Assembly (NCBI RefSeq): GCF_025148635.1
Contig: NZ_CP102269.1
Coordinates: forward strand, 4,749,255-4,813,254
Direction: 5' to 3'
Source of the DNA: Butyricimonas virosa
GTDB taxonomy: Bacteria > Bacteroidota > Bacteroidia > Bacteroidales > Marinifilaceae
Length of the DNA stretch: 64,000 nucleotides
Shown: one piece after another, positions 34,069 through 44,054 of the stretch
Numbering within the stretch: position 1 is the stretch's first letter
Layout of the letters: every line of letters starts with the position of its first letter
Made by a program: the position numbers and the translations under genes
The notes under the pieces: model-generated
What the model was told of the DNA's origin: nothing
Seen by the model: only the letters and a program-made list of their open reading frames with translations
Database searches by the model: none

Positions 34069-35631
34069 TTAATAATCATTCTGTACTAACTTATCATTCA
34101 ATAGCAACTCCTCGGCTGGAATCAAACATACCGTCCGACGGGATGTTTTAGGGTCAATCTCATTATATTGCACTCCCGTGTAGTTACTATAAGACACGGA
34201 CACTTCCTCCCGTTTCATGGTCAATCCGTTACGTACATAATCATAGTACGTCAAAGCCTCAAAAGCCAGCTCCCGACGACGTTCCATGAATATTTCTTCA
34301 AACAGGTCGTTTCCGCTTAATCCGGATAATTCTTCCAAACCTGCCCGATCACGAATCTCGTTCAAATCTCGTAAGGCCTTTGCGTCCTCACCCAATTTAG
34401 CGTAAGCCTCTGCCCTGTTCAAAACAACCTCTCCGGCACGGATAAACACAGAAGGACAAATGAAAGAGTAGTAATCATCGAAGACCCTATCCGCTCCCCC
34501 ATTGTATTTCGTTGTACTAAAACGTCCTGCATGTCGCACGGAAGGTTCCGTGAAATACTGCCACCGCAAATCGTTCTCTTTATCCATGATTTTCTCGTAA
34601 TCACGTGAAATTTCACAACAATACACGCTAGTGCTAGCCTCTGACTCGTAACCGCTCCAAGAATAATAACCATGTACGGCATTACCTACACCACTCGGAA
34701 AATTACCCGTGAAGAAAGCGAACAAAATTTCTTTATTCGTCTTCGGATTATCATACAAATCTTTCAATTCTTCCCCACGCAAAACCTCCACCACATCATT
34801 TACCAAACTAAAAGTAGAATCGGCATAAGCAGCCGCCAAACGATTGTATTCCTCATCGGGACTCTCCGGTAATCCCCCCATATACAGATACACCCTGGAT
34901 AACATTCCAAATGACGCTACTTTATTAGCAAACGTGCGATCCGAACGCTCATCCGGCAAACAAGATGCCGCCAATCTGAAATCAGCAACGGCTTGTTCAA
35001 AACACTCCCGCACTGTATTACGAGGTAACATTTCCGCGGTAGCCTCAACATCCAAAGGAATTCCCAAATTCGCATCCGGATTATCCCAAAAAGGACGACC
35101 AAATACATTCGTGGCATTAAAAATCATCAACCCGCGTAAAAAAGCATTTTCCCCTTTCAAACGAATCAAATCACGCTTCTCATCCGGATTCATCGTTTCC
35201 TCGAACAATTTATCAATAGCAATGATATTACGTGAAGCCCCCAATATTAACTGTTGACTTTTCGCCCACATCGCCCATGCGTATGACTGGGATTTCTGAT
35301 CACTGTTCAAGAAGAAATGAGCATCCGGGGCTCGTAAATAATCAGGAGAAGTCATAAAACTGATCTGGGCCGGAAAAGCCTCCGCAAAAATGACATTATT
35401 CCCCCGGAATTCACCCAACACGTGATAAGAACCGTGATAATGATGTGACTCCGAATACCCTCCGGCCTGCATCAAAAATTGTCCGTACAACCCCGAAGTG
35501 GCATTTACTATATTATTGAAACTACTCAGATAACTCTCCGCCTCTGCCATATTATGCGGGCGCATTTCATCAAGCCGTCCGTTACAAGCGAACAAGAATA
35601 GAGCTCCGATAAGTAAATATCTCTTTTTCAT
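34069..35631 (-). CDS. SusD/RagB-family substrate-binding lipoprotein
   Basis: 520 residues with a short signal peptide and lipobox LFACN near residue 16. Early MAEAESYLSSFNNIVNATSGLY and the C-terminal LNEIRDRAGLEEL, FMERRRELAFEALTYYDYVRNG are characteristic of SusD/RagB. It is a surface lid that captures ligand and hands it to the SusC channel. It starts 12 bp after the SusC stop. No glycoside hydrolase gene is nearby, so a peptide or thiol-containing ligand, as for RagAB, is as likely as a glycan. Confidence 0.92.
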   Translation of the reverse strand: MKKRYLLIGALFLFACNGRLDEMRPHNMAEAESYLSSFNNIVNATSGLYGQFLMQAGGYSESHHYHGSYHVLGEFRGNNVIFAEAFPAQISFMTSPDYLRAPDAHFFLNSDQKSQSYAWAMWAKSQQLILGASRNIIAIDKLFEETMNPDEKRDLIRLKGENAFLRGLMIFNATNVFGRPFWDNPDANLGIPLDVEATAEMLPRNTVRECFEQAVADFRLAASCLPDERSDRTFANKVASFGMLSRVYLYMGGLPESPDEEYNRLAAAYADSTFSLVNDVVEVLRGEELKDLYDNPKTNKEILFAFFTGNFPSGVGNAVHGYYSWSGYESEASTSVYCCEISRDYEKIMDKENDLRWQYFTEPSVRHAGRFSTTKYNGGADRVFDDYYSFICPSVFIRAGEVVLNRAEAYAKLGEDAKALRDLNEIRDRAGLEELSGLSGNDLFEEIFMERRRELAFEALTYYDYVRNGLTMKREEVSVSYSNYTGVQYNEIDPKTSRRTVCLIPAEELLLNDKLVQNDY

Positions 35632-35643
35632 AACTTTCTACCG

Positions 35644-38600
35644 TTAAAATGTAACATTCAAACCAAATATAAAACGTCTTGGTGCCGCCCAACCGCCAAC
35701 ATTCTCCGGATCCATACCTGCAAAGTATTTGGACGCAAACGTATAGACATTATCACAACTAAAGCTCAAAGCGGCAGACTGTACACAGATTTTTTTCATC
35801 CATTGTTGCGGGAAATTATACGTCAACCGGATATTCGATATCCGTAAATGACTGGCATCCGTGTAACAGAAAGAAGTCTCGTGATTCAGTTCTTGCACGA
35901 AAGCCGGATCGGCATTTACCATCGGGATATCAGCTTTATCCCCCGGCTTTTCCCATATCTTCAGCGAGGAAGGCACCTTATGAAGATTTGATGATGTCCA
36001 TGACGTTCCTGACGTATATTCTGCCAAAACACTATTGTACACCTTGTAATTCAAACTATACGTGGTATGCAAGTACAACTCCCAACCCTTGTAAGTAAAC
36101 GTGTTCGTGAAACCACCCCAATAAGGCGCACGTGACAAACCGATATTCACATAACTCAGTTCTCCGTTACCAAGCACAGCTTCCGACAAAGAACCCACGA
36201 TATTCGTGCTACCGTCTTCTTCCACCCGAGCATATTGGGCAAAACCGGTCTCCGGATCAACTCCCGTAACTTTTACTCTTTTCAATTCGTCGATATTATC
36301 ACCTTCATAAAATGTTTTGTAACCACTACGAGTTAATTTCTCTTGATCCAACTTGGTCAATTCATTATCATTATAACTGAAAGTCAATGTCGTAAACCAG
36401 TTAAAATCTTCGCCTTTCATCGTGTGCGTGTTCAATACTAATTCCACACCCCTGTTCTCCATCTCTCCCACGTTCTGGTATTGTCTTCCCACGCCATTTG
36501 CAGCCGGCAAAGTCGTACTCATGATCAAATCACTATTCCGCCGTTTATACCAATCCGCCGATAATGAAATACGATTATTCAATAACGCCACATCCACTCC
36601 AATATTCAGATTATATGCCGTCTCCCATGACAACTGATCATTTCCCAACTGGTTAATCGTCGCCCCGTAAGCCGATTGATAAACCGGGTGGTTTCGATAA
36701 TAATCAAACGTCGTGTTACTTGTACTATAAAGCGTGTAGTTCAAGTAATCCATTCCCGCCTCTTTACCTGACGTACCATAACTCATTCTCAATTTCAGGT
36801 TAGACACCACGTCCTGACGTGCCATAAAAGCCTCCCGAGAAACAAGCCATGATCCACTAAATGAATAGAATGTTCCATAGCGATTATCCTTACCGAAATT
36901 CGTTGAACCATCCGTACGGAAAGAAGCCGAAGCCATATATTTACCTGCATAATTATAGTTTACTTCCGAAAATACAGAGAAACTACCGGACTCCCGCTCT
37001 GCACCCGTCGGTATCACACCCGGATTTGTTTTATCCCCTTGTTTCGAAAAACCACCAACATTACGTTCTCCGGCAATGATCTGGTCATACATTTCAATAC
37101 GTGATGAACGAGTGTGGCGTTCATACCATTCCTGTCCTACCAAGCCATTCAAATTATGCTCTCCAAAACTATATTGCAAGCGTAAAATATTTGATGTCAA
37201 GAAAGTCCAGCTCCGTTCATCATCCACCTTTAAAACACCATTACTCATCTCATTACGGCTATGATTACCATTATAAGTACGACTATCCAAATAATCATTT
37301 GTATTGACATTCGTCAAAGTCAATGTATTTGACGAAGAAAAAGATAACCATTTGAAAGGTTTCAATGTTGCAGAGAACGAACCGAACAAATTATTCTTTA
37401 AATCCGTCACGTTATTATATTTATTATCCTGCAACGGATTTCTCAATGGAGTCGGGTCCATCGTATAATTCTTCCAAGATTGGATGTTGTACTTCAACGT
37501 TCCATCCTCATTATAGGGAGTCACCCAAGGATGATAACTTTCCATGGAATCTCCATCAGAATTGGCTGTAATACTTTTCTCGAACGTACCACTCAAATTC
37601 ACCCCAAACGACAGGTATTTCATCACATCAAAATCCAAGCGTAACTTGAACAAATGTCGCGTCAGGTCATATCCGATTTGCGTTCCCTCCTCGTCATAAT
37701 AGTTATATGAAAAATAATACTGAACTTTATCACCACCACCCCGGATGCTCATCGCTACATCCTTACTCAAGCCATTACGATAAACCAAATCTCGCCAATT
37801 TGTCGTTTTCGTTACATCAAAATTATTATATAACGTTCCCAACGTATCCTGTATGAAAGTTTCCTGATTGGCATATTTTGCACGCAAACTCTCATTCGTA
37901 TTCCACCAATTGCGCAATGCCATCTTTCCATAATCCAGCAACTCCAGTGAATTCATATACTCCAATTTTCCAAAATTCGGAGTACTGATACCTAATTTCA
38001 TATCCAACGCAACTGTCATACGATCTTTCGCCCCCTTTTTCGTTGTCACTACGATCACACCTGTCGCGGCCCGGGAACCGTAAATAGCGGTAGAGGCCGC
38101 ATCCTTTAACACCGTAATATCCGCAATATCTGATGGAGACACCACCCCGTTAATACTCGTGTAATCGGTGATCACACCATCTATCACGATCAAAGGAGCC
38201 GAAGCCGTCGTGGATAATGAGCTTGAACTATATAACGTTCCTGTACCACGTAACAATAAATCCCCATCACTTCCCGGAACACCGCTACTACCCGTAATCT
38301 GTAATCCTGTCGTGTGACCTTTTAACGCATTCATCAAGCTACCACCCGTGGCCGATTGAGCGATATTCTTTCCCCGGAATTGTTGCACCGCACCGGTCAT
38401 CTCACTCACCTTTCGAGTCGAATACCCCGTAACGATTACCTCTTCCATCTGTTCCACGTCTTCCAAAAGAACCACATTAAGCACTTTCTGACCTGAAAAC
38501 TTCATCTCTTGCGGTTTCATCCCCACGAAAGAGAAAACGATCACCACACCTTCTTTTGCTGGTACTTTGATCTCATATTTCCCATCAATATTCGTAGCTG

Positions 38601-39072
38601 TACCTACTGACGTACCTTTTAACATCACCGTCACACCCGGCAAAGGCTTACCACTCGCGTCCTTTACCTGCCCTTTCACCACTTCCACGGCAGGTACAAC
38701 GGGAACCGCTTTTGCCCGTGTAACCACAACAACCTTATCCACCACCTCATAATTGTACCCATTCTCCCGCAACACGACATCCAGAATCTTTTCTACCGTC
38801 GCGTCTTTTAACTTTAACGTCACCACATCATCTATCCGGACAACGCCTTTCCGATAGACAAAATCATACCCCGCCTTTTCTTTCAGGTAATCCAGCACAG
38901 CCCCAATCGTGCTGTTCGTGAAATCCACATCCAATTTCTTCCCTTGCGAGAATCCCGCCGCGCTGACCGTATTTATCACGCAAACGAGTAATAATACCCT
39001 TAAACCCATAGCAATCAGTTTTTGCGGCAATCTTATCCAATAAGGATTGCCCGTTCGTCGATTTTTTTTCAT
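35644..39072 (-). CDS. SusC/RagA TonB-dependent transporter with STN domain
   Basis: 1142 residues from the ATG at 39072 (MKKNRRTGNPYW); the frame opens at 39087. Order: signal segment (MGLRVLLLVCVINTVSAAGF), STN/secretin-TonB domain (about residues 45-115; TIGAVLDYLKEKAGYDFVYR), carboxypeptidase-regulatory-like beta domain (VKGQVKDASGKPLPGVTVML), SusC plug with VIVTGYSTRKVSEMTGAVQ, and a 22-strand barrel ending in FIFGLNVTF. The STN domain means it signals through FecR to the sigma factor upstream. It actively imports ligand across the outer membrane using TonB energy. Confidence 0.92.
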   Translation of the reverse strand: MKKNRRTGNPYWIRLPQKLIAMGLRVLLLVCVINTVSAAGFSQGKKLDVDFTNSTIGAVLDYLKEKAGYDFVYRKGVVRIDDVVTLKLKDATVEKILDVVLRENGYNYEVVDKVVVVTRAKAVPVVPAVEVVKGQVKDASGKPLPGVTVMLKGTSVGTATNIDGKYEIKVPAKEGVVIVFSFVGMKPQEMKFSGQKVLNVVLLEDVEQMEEVIVTGYSTRKVSEMTGAVQQFRGKNIAQSATGGSLMNALKGHTTGLQITGSSGVPGSDGDLLLRGTGTLYSSSSLSTTASAPLIVIDGVITDYTSINGVVSPSDIADITVLKDAASTAIYGSRAATGVIVVTTKKGAKDRMTVALDMKLGISTPNFGKLEYMNSLELLDYGKMALRNWWNTNESLRAKYANQETFIQDTLGTLYNNFDVTKTTNWRDLVYRNGLSKDVAMSIRGGGDKVQYYFSYNYYDEEGTQIGYDLTRHLFKLRLDFDVMKYLSFGVNLSGTFEKSITANSDGDSMESYHPWVTPYNEDGTLKYNIQSWKNYTMDPTPLRNPLQDNKYNNVTDLKNNLFGSFSATLKPFKWLSFSSSNTLTLTNVNTNDYLDSRTYNGNHSRNEMSNGVLKVDDERSWTFLTSNILRLQYSFGEHNLNGLVGQEWYERHTRSSRIEMYDQIIAGERNVGGFSKQGDKTNPGVIPTGAERESGSFSVFSEVNYNYAGKYMASASFRTDGSTNFGKDNRYGTFYSFSGSWLVSREAFMARQDVVSNLKLRMSYGTSGKEAGMDYLNYTLYSTSNTTFDYYRNHPVYQSAYGATINQLGNDQLSWETAYNLNIGVDVALLNNRISLSADWYKRRNSDLIMSTTLPAANGVGRQYQNVGEMENRGVELVLNTHTMKGEDFNWFTTLTFSYNDNELTKLDQEKLTRSGYKTFYEGDNIDELKRVKVTGVDPETGFAQYARVEEDGSTNIVGSLSEAVLGNGELSYVNIGLSRAPYWGGFTNTFTYKGWELYLHTTYSLNYKVYNSVLAEYTSGTSWTSSNLHKVPSSLKIWEKPGDKADIPMVNADPAFVQELNHETSFCYTDASHLRISNIRLTYNFPQQWMKKICVQSAALSFSCDNVYTFASKYFAGMDPENVGGWAAPRRFIFGLNVTF

Positions 39073-39130
39073 AACTTTGTAAAACATTTAATTAAACATT
39101 CATCTGAGCCAACAGATGTTTATTTATGAC

Positions 39131-39156
39131 GAGGAGAATCTTGCCGGATTCCCCTC
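39131..39156. promoter_or_regulatory. Hairpin between fecR and susC
   Basis: GAGGAGAATC, loop TTGCCG, GATTCCCCTC (one mismatch) followed on the plus strand by TTTTTT. For the minus-strand operon it lies in the fecR-susC gap without a T run, so it may reduce or stabilise transcription into susC rather than end it. Confidence 0.5.
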
Positions 39157-39160
39157 TTTT

Positions 39161-40354
39161 TTATTTGAAAACGATCACCATCCTTTCTTCTATATCAAAT
39201 TTCACCTCATTTGTTTTTTCCAAAATATTCAGCACCTCTCTCAACTCTGTATACCGCGGCACAACTCCTTTAAAGATAATGTTTTTCAACTCTTCATCCC
39301 GGTATACAACCTCCATGTCATACCACCTTGCAAATTTTTGCATGATCTGCTCCAAGGTTTGCTCCTCGAGAATAAACATTCCCTTTTTCCAAGCAATCAC
39401 TTTCTCTACATCCACTTCCTGTTTGTCAAGATGCCCATCCCGACAATCCAACATACTCTGCTCCCCAGGTGCAAGTACCATATTTTCCCCGCTATCGGTT
39501 TCCACCTTTACCTTTCCGGTCACCAAGGTCGTGTAAATCGCTGCCTCATCCATATACCCGGACACGTTAAATTCGGTTCCCAACACCTCTACCGTCTGTT
39601 GCAATATCTCCACCCGGAACGGCATATCCGCATCTTTAGTCACAGAAAAATAAGCCTCTCCCTCCAAGAACACCCGTCGTTCTTTTCCCACAAACTCCAC
39701 CGGATAACGTAACTTACTCCCGGCATTCAACCACACGGTAGTCCCGTCCGCCAAGATCAAATCAAACTCTCCTCCCCTCGGTACCTCTACCTCATTATAC
39801 ACTAATTTCTTTCTTTTTTCCCCCTCGACCTTTCCTTGCCCCGCGTACGATAATCGCCGCTCATCAATCTTCACGGCATCCACGCCTCCTACTTTCACTC
39901 CTTCTGCCAAAGTCTCCAAATCGACCACCCGTCCATCTTCCAATCTCAAAACCGCACGCACACCCCCGGCTTTAATGGGTTGTTCCGTCTTTGCCAAAGG
40001 CATGGACTCCTGTCTATCATCTACCGGGAACAAATAAAAGCACCCCACGAACACGGCCACAACAGCCGCTGCTGCCACTCCCCACTGCCATCTTCTCTGA
40101 CTCAATCGTCGTTCTTCCTCACGAATACGCAGGTGCATCCCTTCCAATGGACGTATCACCTCCACTCCCTCCAACTGTTTCACCTCACCCATCACTCGCC
40201 GCCCATCCCTCAACTCACGATACAACCGCTCGTTATCCGGATTCCTTCCCCGCCACCATTCCAGATAGCGTTGCTCTTCATCCGAAATTTCCCCCGTCAC
40301 CTCCTTGAAGATCAATCGTGAAATTTTAAAGACCTGTTCTTCTAATTTTTCCAT
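39161..40354 (-). CDS. FecR-type anti-sigma factor
   Basis: About 397 residues from MEKLEEQVFKISRLIF; the frame opens upstream to 40405. A cytoplasmic N-terminal helical part with EVTGEISDEEQRYLEWWRGR binds the sigma factor. A single membrane helix (WGVAAAAVVAVFVGCFYLF) follows, then a periplasmic FecR domain (PRGGEFDLILADGTTVWLNA; RRVFLEGEAYFSVTKD) and a C-terminal DUF4974-like STN-binding part (LEQIMQKFARWYDMEVVY). It relays the ligand-bound state of SusC to the sigma factor encoded just upstream. Confidence 0.92.
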   Translation of the reverse strand: MEKLEEQVFKISRLIFKEVTGEISDEEQRYLEWWRGRNPDNERLYRELRDGRRVMGEVKQLEGVEVIRPLEGMHLRIREEERRLSQRRWQWGVAAAAVVAVFVGCFYLFPVDDRQESMPLAKTEQPIKAGGVRAVLRLEDGRVVDLETLAEGVKVGGVDAVKIDERRLSYAGQGKVEGEKRKKLVYNEVEVPRGGEFDLILADGTTVWLNAGSKLRYPVEFVGKERRVFLEGEAYFSVTKDADMPFRVEILQQTVEVLGTEFNVSGYMDEAAIYTTLVTGKVKVETDSGENMVLAPGEQSMLDCRDGHLDKQEVDVEKVIAWKKGMFILEEQTLEQIMQKFARWYDMEVVYRDEELKNIIFKGVVPRYTELREVLNILEKTNEVKFDIEERMVIVFK

Positions 40355-40534
40355 TATATCACACTTTACATCCTGTTTCTTAATTGAATCATCCATAGAA
40401 CGCAATCGCTTAAAAAAAGGGTAAAAAATTCACATTTATTTTTAGGAAAAATTATCTATCGAACAAAAATAAATCATAAGTAATACAGATACAGCAAGAT
40501 AACTACACAAAAATTTTAACTGACAAAATAGAAA

Positions 40535-41095
40535 TCAGCTTTTCAAAACAAAAAAGAATAAAAATAACTCCCTCGGCAACTTTTCCCGTAAAATATCCAA
40601 CGCTTTGGCTTTCGTCTTCTTTACCGTACTCTCCGACACATTCAATTGTTCAGCAATATCCGTAATTTTCAACCCTTCAATACAACTCAATTCAAAGATT
40701 TGCCGTTCCCTTTCCGGTAAACTCCGGATAGCATAATATAGTAATAATTGAGTCTCTTGATCAATCACGCTGTTCTGAAAAAACACTTCGTCTTCCAATT
40801 GTGACAGATAACGCTCACTCGCTTTCGCCTTCCGGTGAAGGCTAACAATTTCATTCTTGATAGAAATATAAAGGAAAGATTTCAATGACTCCACCGACTC
40901 AAATTGCAGCCGTCTTTTCCACGCGTTGAACACCGCGTTCTGCACGCAATCCTCGGCCAGAAAACCATTTTGTTCTCCCGCATACCGCACGGCATACAAC
41001 AATAGTGCTGGATACAGACGCCTATACAACATCTCCAAACGCCCTTGCTTGAACTCGTTCAACATCTGAACATCAATATCTTCTGACACTTTCAT
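40535..41095 (-). CDS. ECF RNA polymerase sigma factor
   Basis: 186 residues from MKVSEDIDVQMLNEF; the frame is open to 41134 but those residues look like untranslated leader. Region 2 (ALLLYAVRYAGEQNGFLAEDCVQNAVFNAWKRR) and region 4 (IRSLPERERQIFELSCIEGLKITDIAEQLNVSESTVKKTKAKAL) are complete, as in Bacteroidetes FecI-like sigma factors. With FecR and the STN-bearing SusC it forms a cell-surface signalling system controlling this operon. The 129-bp gap to fecR could hold a separate promoter, though none is clear. Confidence 0.92.
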   Translation of the reverse strand: MKVSEDIDVQMLNEFKQGRLEMLYRRLYPALLLYAVRYAGEQNGFLAEDCVQNAVFNAWKRRLQFESVESLKSFLYISIKNEIVSLHRKAKASERYLSQLEDEVFFQNSVIDQETQLLLYYAIRSLPERERQIFELSCIEGLKITDIAEQLNVSESTVKKTKAKALDILREKLPRELFLFFFVLKS

Positions 41096-41206
41096 ATATG
41101 CAGCCGGATATAATAGCCAATAAACAAAATTCAAACAAAGATAATCTTTTTAATGATTATATATCACTTTACTGTAAACTCGCCCATAAATTCCCATATA
41201 TATAAA

Positions 41207-41256
41207 AGAAACAGAGTGAAAAATCTCCCCTTTATGTTTGAGAAAATTCTTCACTC
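41207..41256 (-). terminator. Probable terminator of pnp
   Basis: On the minus strand GAGTGAA (41256-41250) can pair with TTCACTC (41220-41214), with A/T-rich inner pairing, followed by TGTTTCTTTT. It lies about 30 bp after the pnp stop. Confidence 0.5.
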
Positions 41257-41286
41257 CGTTCAATATGAAAAATCAATACTTATATA

Positions 41287-43533
41287 CTATTCTTGATTTT
41301 CTTTTCTTTCCGGTCTAGGACCTCTGTCGCGATGGGGGCGATCTCCCCGATCTTGTCTAGGTCCGCGATCTTGACGTTCGCCTCTATCTTGGCGCTCGCC
41401 GCGATTTTGACGATCATTTTGCTCCATACCTTCCGGTTTAGGCAACAACACCTTACGGGAAAGTTTGAATTTTCCGGTTTTCGGATCAATATCGATCAAT
41501 TTCACACGTACCCGATCCCCCTCTTTCAATACATCCTCCACTTTCTCTACGCGTTTGTGATCGATCTCGGACACGTGCAACAAACCATCTTTACCCGGCA
41601 AGAATTCCACGAAAGCACCGAAAGCGGTAATTGTCTTTACAACTCCCTCGTAAATCTCTCCAACTTCAGGTTTGCAGGCAATAGCCTTGATGCGGGCAAC
41701 GGCAATCTCGATTGATTCTGCATTGGTGGCAGCAATATCCACGATACCCTGATTACCCACTTCTTCAATAACGATAACCGCTCCGGATTTCTCCTGAATA
41801 TCCTGAATAATCTTTCCTCCGGGGCCAATGATAGCTCCGATCTGATCCTTATCTACTGTAAGCGTAACCATACGCGGTGCGTGCGGTTTCAAGTCAGGAC
41901 GAGGTTCAGGTAAGGTTTCCTTAATAATATTCATGATGTGCAAACGACCTCTCCGGGCTTGATCCAGAGCTTTCTCCAGAATCTCGTAAGGAAGACCGTC
42001 TACTTTAATATCCATCTGGGTTGCGGTGATACCGTCTACCGTTCCGGTTACCTTGAAGTCCATATCTCCCAAGTGATCCTCGTCACCCAAGATGTCTGAC
42101 AACACGGCATATTTCTCGTTATCGGTGATCAATCCCATGGCGATACCCGTTACCGGTTTTTTGATCGGAATACCGGCATCCATCAAAGCCAAAGTTCCGG
42201 CGCATACCGTTGCCATGGAAGATGAACCGTTAGATTCCAAAATATCAGAAACAACACGTACCGTGTAAGGATAGTTGTCCGGCAACATACGTTTTAAGGC
42301 ACGATGAGCCAAGTTTCCATGACCAATTTCACGACGACCTACACCGCGACTGGCTTTTGCCTCTCCCGTTGAGAACGGCGGGAAGTTATAATGCAACAGG
42401 AATTTTTCTTTTCCTTGTTCAGTAGCCTCATCTATAATCTTTTCATCCAGTTTGGTTCCTAAAGTTACCGTGGACAATGACTGCGTTTCACCGCGGGTAA
42501 AAATAGAAGAACCATGAGGTCCCGGAAGAGGCCCGGCTTCACACCAAATCGGGCGAATCTGTTCGGTCGTTCGTCCGTCCAGACGTAACCCCTCATCCAA
42601 AATCATTCTCCGCACGGCCTCTTTCTCCACGTCATGGTAATAACGGGAAACCATATTTTTCTTCTCGTCTCTCTCTTCTTCCGGAAGTGATTCTAAATAT
42701 CCTTCTTTCACTTCGGTAAACAACTTCTCACGTAAATGCTTATCAGCGTTACATTTACGAGCAACAGCATACGCTTTATCGTAACATTTAGCCCAAACAT
42801 CCTTACGTAACTCTTCATCATTCACTTCATGACAATAAGCCCGTTTTTCTTTGTTCACGGCTTTTGCCAGTTCCATCTGAACCAAGCAATGATCTTTAAT
42901 GGCTTCATGGGCAAATTTAATAGCATCGAGCATTTCTTTCTCAGAAACCTCATTCATCTCACCCTCAACCATCATGATATTCTCGTAGGTCGCTGCAACC
43001 ATGATATCCAAGTCAGCAGTTGCCAACTCGCTCTTTGTCGGGTTAATCATCAACTCCCCGTTCACACGAGCTACACGTACCTCAGAAATAGGACCGTGGA
43101 AAGGAATATCACTCACAGCGATAGCTGCCGAGGCAGCCAATCCGGCCAAACAATCCGGCATAGACTCTTCATCACCAGAGTACAACGTTACCTGCACAAA
43201 AGTTTCAGCATGATAATCATCCGGGAACAAAGGTCTCAGCGCCCGGTCGATCAGACGGGATACCAAAATCTCGTAATCGGAAGCTCTTCCCTCTCTACGG
43301 GTGAAACCTCCGGGGAAACGTCCCACGGCTGAAAATTTTTCTTTATAATCTACCGACAAAGGCATGAAGTCCACGTCCGGACCAGCCTCTTGTGCGGAAC
43401 AAACCGTAGCCAACAACATCGTGTTACCCATTTTCAGCATGACAGCACCGTCTGCTTGTTTGGCTAACTTCCCGGTTTCCAATGTTATTACCCGACCATC
43501 TTTCAGGGTAATGCTTTTTTCAATAATGTTCAT
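41287..43533 (-). CDS. pnp: Polyribonucleotide nucleotidyltransferase (PNPase)
   Basis: A 748-residue phosphorolytic 3'-5' exoribonuclease. Two RNase PH domains flank a helical linker; the second has [20 protein letters not shown] and [15 protein letters not shown], the active-site Asp pair. KH domain ([21 protein letters not shown]) and S1 domain ([20 protein letters not shown]) follow. The last 45 residues are an unusual basic tail of RQDRGxR-type repeats, rich in Arg, Asp and Gly. It lies just downstream of rpsO, the classical order, but a terminator separates them. Confidence 0.97.
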   Translation of the reverse strand: MNIIEKSITLKDGRVITLETGKLAKQADGAVMLKMGNTMLLATVCSAQEAGPDVDFMPLSVDYKEKFSAVGRFPGGFTRREGRASDYEILVSRLIDRALRPLFPDDYHAETFVQVTLYSGDEESMPDCLAGLAASAAIAVSDIPFHGPISEVRVARVNGELMINPTKSELATADLDIMVAATYENIMMVEGEMNEVSEKEMLDAIKFAHEAIKDHCLVQMELAKAVNKEKRAYCHEVNDEELRKDVWAKCYDKAYAVARKCNADKHLREKLFTEVKEGYLESLPEEERDEKKNMVSRYYHDVEKEAVRRMILDEGLRLDGRTTEQIRPIWCEAGPLPGPHGSSIFTRGETQSLSTVTLGTKLDEKIIDEATEQGKEKFLLHYNFPPFSTGEAKASRGVGRREIGHGNLAHRALKRMLPDNYPYTVRVVSDILESNGSSSMATVCAGTLALMDAGIPIKKPVTGIAMGLITDNEKYAVLSDILGDEDHLGDMDFKVTGTVDGITATQMDIKVDGLPYEILEKALDQARRGRLHIMNIIKETLPEPRPDLKPHAPRMVTLTVDKDQIGAIIGPGGKIIQDIQEKSGAVIVIEEVGNQGIVDIAATNAESIEIAVARIKAIACKPEVGEIYEGVVKTITAFGAFVEFLPGKDGLLHVSEIDHKRVEKVEDVLKEGDRVRVKLIDIDPKTGKFKLSRKVLLPKPEGMEQNDRQNRGERQDRGERQDRGPRQDRGDRPHRDRGPRPERKENQE

Positions 43534-43617
43534 AGAAATAATAAAACTGTTAAAATACTAAACATTTTAACGGAATTCTTTTTAGATAAAAGGAGGAGGA
43601 GGGGAGGATTATAAAGT

Positions 43618-43646
43618 AAAACGACCCGGACGACCCGGGTCGTTTT
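43618..43646 (-). terminator. Terminator between rpsO and pnp
   Basis: AAAACGACCCG and CGGGTCGTTTT form an 11-bp stem, loop of seven; 8 bp past the rpsO stop. Some read-through into pnp is possible because the following T run is short. Confidence 0.8.
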
Positions 43647-43653
43647 TATGTAA

Positions 43654-43923
43654 TTATTTACGTAAATTCAATGCTTTAACGATAGCACGATATCTCTCGA
43701 TATCTCTCTTCTTCATGTAATCAAGCAACGCTCTACGTTTTCCAACCAATTTAATCAAAGATCTTTGAGTAGCGAAATCTTTGTGGTTTTTCTTCAAGTG
43801 CTCAGTTAAATGAGCGATACGGTAGGAAAATAAAGCTACTTGTGACTCAACAGAGCCGGTATCTTTATTAGACTTCCCGTACTGTGAAAAAAGTTCTTCT
43901 TTCTTTTCTGATGTCAAATACAT
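43654..43923 (-). CDS. rpsO: 30S ribosomal protein S15
   Basis: 89 residues from the ATG at 43923 (MYLTSEKKEELFSQYG). This start gives the standard S15 length; the frame stays open to 44040 but the extra 39 residues are not ribosomal. Family sequence is clear: SVESQVALFSYRIAHLTEHLKKN, HKDFATQRSL and VGKRRALLDYMKKRDIERY. It binds 16S rRNA in the platform of the small subunit. A -7 box sits 40 bp upstream. Confidence 0.97.
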   Translation of the reverse strand: MYLTSEKKEELFSQYGKSNKDTGSVESQVALFSYRIAHLTEHLKKNHKDFATQRSLIKLVGKRRALLDYMKKRDIERYRAIVKALNLRK

Positions 43924-43963
43924 GATGTACAGTCTTTTAGATTTAATATTAATTTTAACGCCG

Positions 43964-43971
43964 CAAAGATA
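43964..43971 (-). promoter_or_regulatory. Predicted -7 box for rpsO
   Basis: Minus-strand TATCTTTG matches TAnnTTTG and would give a leader of roughly 35 nt before the S15 ATG. No clear -33 TTTG. Confidence 0.4.
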
Positions 43972-44013
43972 CGTTTTATTCCGACATAAACCAATCTTTT
44001 CCAACCCTTTTTG

Positions 44014-44021
44014 TATTTTTG
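44014..44021 (+). promoter_or_regulatory. Predicted -7 box for the DUF1573 gene
   Basis: TATTTTTG matches TAnnTTTG, about 34 bp before the ATG at 44055. No clear -33 box. Confidence 0.35.
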
Positions 44022-44054
44022 TATTCCAATTTACACACACGAAAAGAAATACAG

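Noticed and set aside
43924..44040. Longer rpsO with 39 extra N-terminal residues
   Set aside because: S15 is 88-90 residues and the extra part overlaps the divergent promoter region.
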